NCBI RefSeq assembly: GCF_023369555.1
Contig: NZ_JACJVC010000002.1
Span: 62,001 to 126,000 of the forward strand
Direction: 5' to 3'
Source of the DNA: Actinomyces sp. AC-20-1
GTDB lineage: Bacteria; Actinomycetota; Actinomycetes; Actinomycetales; Actinomycetaceae
DNA length: 64,000 nt
Every line of letters begins with the position of its first letter. Position 1 is the stretch's first letter. Shown here one piece after another: positions 62,628 through 64,000 of this stretch. Below the pieces are notes generated by a model. It was given only the letters and a program-made list of their open reading frames with translations, did not search any database and had not been told where the DNA came from. Made by a program: the position numbers and the translations under genes.

Positions 62628-62846
62628 TCAGCGGGGCGCGTCCTCGTCGTGACCCTCCGGGGCCTCGTCGCGTCCGGGCGCCCCCGGCAGGGCCGTTCCG
62701 AGGAGCTCGGCGGCGGCCCACATGAAGCCGAACGCTCCCAGCCACGCCCACCACGGGATGCCCCGGTGGAACAGCACCATCGTGAGGACGATGACGGCCG
62801 CGAGCAGCGCCAGGTGCAGGTGCCGGGCCAGGGAGTGCGTGGACAT
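62628..62846 (-). CDS. Small two-TM membrane protein
   Basis: A 72-residue protein with two hydrophobic helices (LHLALLAAVIVLTMVLF and WAWLGAFGFMWAAAELLG) and an acidic C-terminal tail. AGGAGG sits 7 nt before ATG 62846 and the stop lies 25 bp before menB on the same strand, so the two may be co-transcribed. Codon use matches neighbouring genes. No family recognised. Confidence 0.7.
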   Translation of the reverse strand: MSTHSLARHLHLALLAAVIVLTMVLFHRGIPWWAWLGAFGFMWAAAELLGTALPGAPGRDEAPEGHDEDAPR

Positions 62847-62972
62847 GGTGGGACCTCCTTGTCGAGGCGCGAGCCTATACCCGGGCCTGTGCCCGAGCGC
62901 CCGGCGGCGCGTCCCGGGTGCGCGGGCGCCGTCGTCGGCCACGGCCTGCCGGGCGCCGGTAGCCTGTGGGTC

Positions 62973-64000
62973 ATGACGCTCATGACGCAGAGCCCCGCCG
63001 CCGTCGACCCCGCCGCCCGCGAGGTCATCCCCGCCCAGGCGGGAGGCGGGCTCGTCGCCTCCGAGACGGGGCGCCTGCGCGAGGTCATCGTCCACCGGCC
63101 CGGTGCCGAGATCGCCCGCCTGACCCCCATCAACGCGGACTCGCTCCTCTTCGACGACGCCCTCAACGTGCGCCGGGCCCAGGCCGAGCACGACGCCCTC
63201 ACCGCCATCCTGCGCGCCGAGGGCGTCATCGTCCACGACTTCCGCGACCTGCTCACCGAGGCCCTGGCCCACCCGGGCGCCCGCGCCCTCGTCCTCGAGG
63301 AGGCCGTCGGCCCCCAGGCGGTGGGCGTGTCCACCTCCGAGGTCCTCACCGACTACCTCCAGGGCCTGGGCGACGCCGAGCTCGCCGAGGTCCTCCTGGC
63401 CGGCATCACCCGCACCGAGCTGAGACAGCGACTCGACGCCGCCGACTCGCGCACCCTGTTCCACACGACCTTCCTGTCCACCCTCGAGGGGCAGTTCGTC
63501 ATCACCCCGCTGCCCAACCACCTGTTCACGCGCGACGCCTCCGCCTGGCTCTACGGCGGCTGCCACGTCAACACCATGGCCCTCGCCCCCCGCCACCGCG
63601 AGGCCGTCAACTACGAGGCCGTCTACCGCTTCCACCCGGCCTTCGCGGGCCGCGGCCTGCTGTGGACCCAGCCGCACGGGGCCGGCCCGGCCACCACCGA
63701 GGGCGGCGACTTCCTCGTCCTGGGCAACCGCACCCTCGTCATGGGCCTGTCCCACCGCTCCACGGCCGCCGGCGTCGAGCGCCTGGCCACCCGGCTGTTC
63801 GACGACGGCGTCGCCGACCGCGTCATCGGCGTCCACATGCCCGACCGCGCCTTCTACACCGAGCTCGACGCCGTCATGCACCTGGACACCCTCATGACGA
63901 TGGTCGCCCCGGACACCTGCCTGCGCTTCGCGGGCTTCACCGACGTCACGACCGTCGAGATCGAGCCCGGTGCCGCCCGCGGCTCCACGAAGGGCCCGGC
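62973..64000 (+). CDS. arcA: Arginine deiminase, partial (5' part)
   Basis: Converts arginine to citrulline and ammonia, the first step of the ATP-yielding arginine deiminase pathway. About 342 residues are present; the C-terminal part with the catalytic Cys runs off the right edge. Seen: SETGRLREVIVHRPGAEI, TPLPNHLFTRDASAWLYGG, TTEGGDFLVLGNRTLVMGLSHRS and MHLDTLMTMV, matching ArcA substrate-site segments. TAGCCT (62960-62965) is 7 nt before ATG 62973; ATG 62982 is an alternative start. Further arc genes, if any, lie outside the window. Confidence 0.93.
   Translation, partial: MTLMTQSPAAVDPAAREVIPAQAGGGLVASETGRLREVIVHRPGAEIARLTPINADSLLFDDALNVRRAQAEHDALTAILRAEGVIVHDFRDLLTEALAHPGARALVLEEAVGPQAVGVSTSEVLTDYLQGLGDAELAEVLLAGITRTELRQRLDAADSRTLFHTTFLSTLEGQFVITPLPNHLFTRDASAWLYGGCHVNTMALAPRHREAVNYEAVYRFHPAFAGRGLLWTQPHGAGPATTEGGDFLVLGNRTLVMGLSHRSTAAGVERLATRLFDDGVADRVIGVHMPDRAFYTELDAVMHLDTLMTMVAPDTCLRFAGFTDVTTVEIEPGAARGSTKGP

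Overview
The window is about 70% G+C by eye, almost wall-to-wall coding, with GTG starts, many ATGA/GTGA gene overlaps and actinobacterial gene families (fdxA-dapC, menaquinone genes, BioY, the small PLDc_N membrane protein, MenE without a long linker). It looks like a chromosomal segment of a high-GC actinobacterium. Actinomycetaceae (Actinomyces/Schaalia type) is my best guess from protein style; the taxon is inference. I see no rRNA, tRNA, CRISPR array, phage module or intact insertion sequence.

Layout. 1-7018: a fructan locus (GH32 fructosidase, lipoprotein binding protein, a fused permease, a frameshifted GH91 inulin fructotransferase and a LacI regulator) sits between xseB (left edge) and xseA, which are normally adjacent. 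A perfect 17-bp operator-like palindrome lies between its divergent promoters. 7018-11457: xseA, rmuC, ychF and a cytidine deaminase. 11458-13207: a gene-poor, lower-GC patch with an XRE regulator and the first of several palindromic repeats. 13208-24468: an L,D-transpeptidase with cell-wall-binding repeats, DUF4256, a BCCT transporter, MFS/arfB, ddh, vapBC, an MBL hydrolase, an orphan trpB and popT (DUF368). 24648-38236: housekeeping and accessory enzymes (GNAT, M48, Pth2-like, GtrA, HAD, M18, YchJ, OYE, patatin, Nudix, alpha/beta hydrolase, BioY, BASS, LLM). 38477-43928: an oligopeptide ABC operon. 44141-52649: typA, a VanW protein, fdxA, dapC, an NTF2-like lipoprotein divergent from a TetR regulator, and gltA. 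52685-64000: sdhCAB, dapD, a histidine phosphatase, menE, menA, menB and the start of arcA.

How the genes connect. dapD and dapC give the succinylase route to meso-diaminopimelate, while ddh gives the one-step dehydrogenase route, so two routes to the same cell-wall/lysine precursor appear together. menE, menA and menB make menaquinone, the electron partner of the sdhCAB complex; gltA feeds the TCA cycle. The fructan locus looks built for import and intracellular cleavage of short fructans or difructose anhydrides, but its GH91 gene is broken here.

Most unusual observations: (1) the peptide-binding protein at 38477-40126 is circularly permuted, its usual C-terminal segment lying right after the lipoprotein linker and bounded by 15-bp near-identical direct repeats; (2) the sugar permease gene at 2906-4333 is an in-frame fusion of a MalF-type and a MalG-type permease that keeps both conserved cores but lacks the non-core segments; (3) three copies of a ~111-bp repeat with TGTCACGCATCCCTGGTCAGAG-type ends, plus a 132-bp relative, each sit just 3' of a gene; (4) two copies of a 69-bp hairpin element (30-9-30) flank the M48 peptidase gene; (5) about twenty genes show a TAnnnT-like hexamer 6-7 nt before the start codon, pointing to widespread leaderless transcripts.
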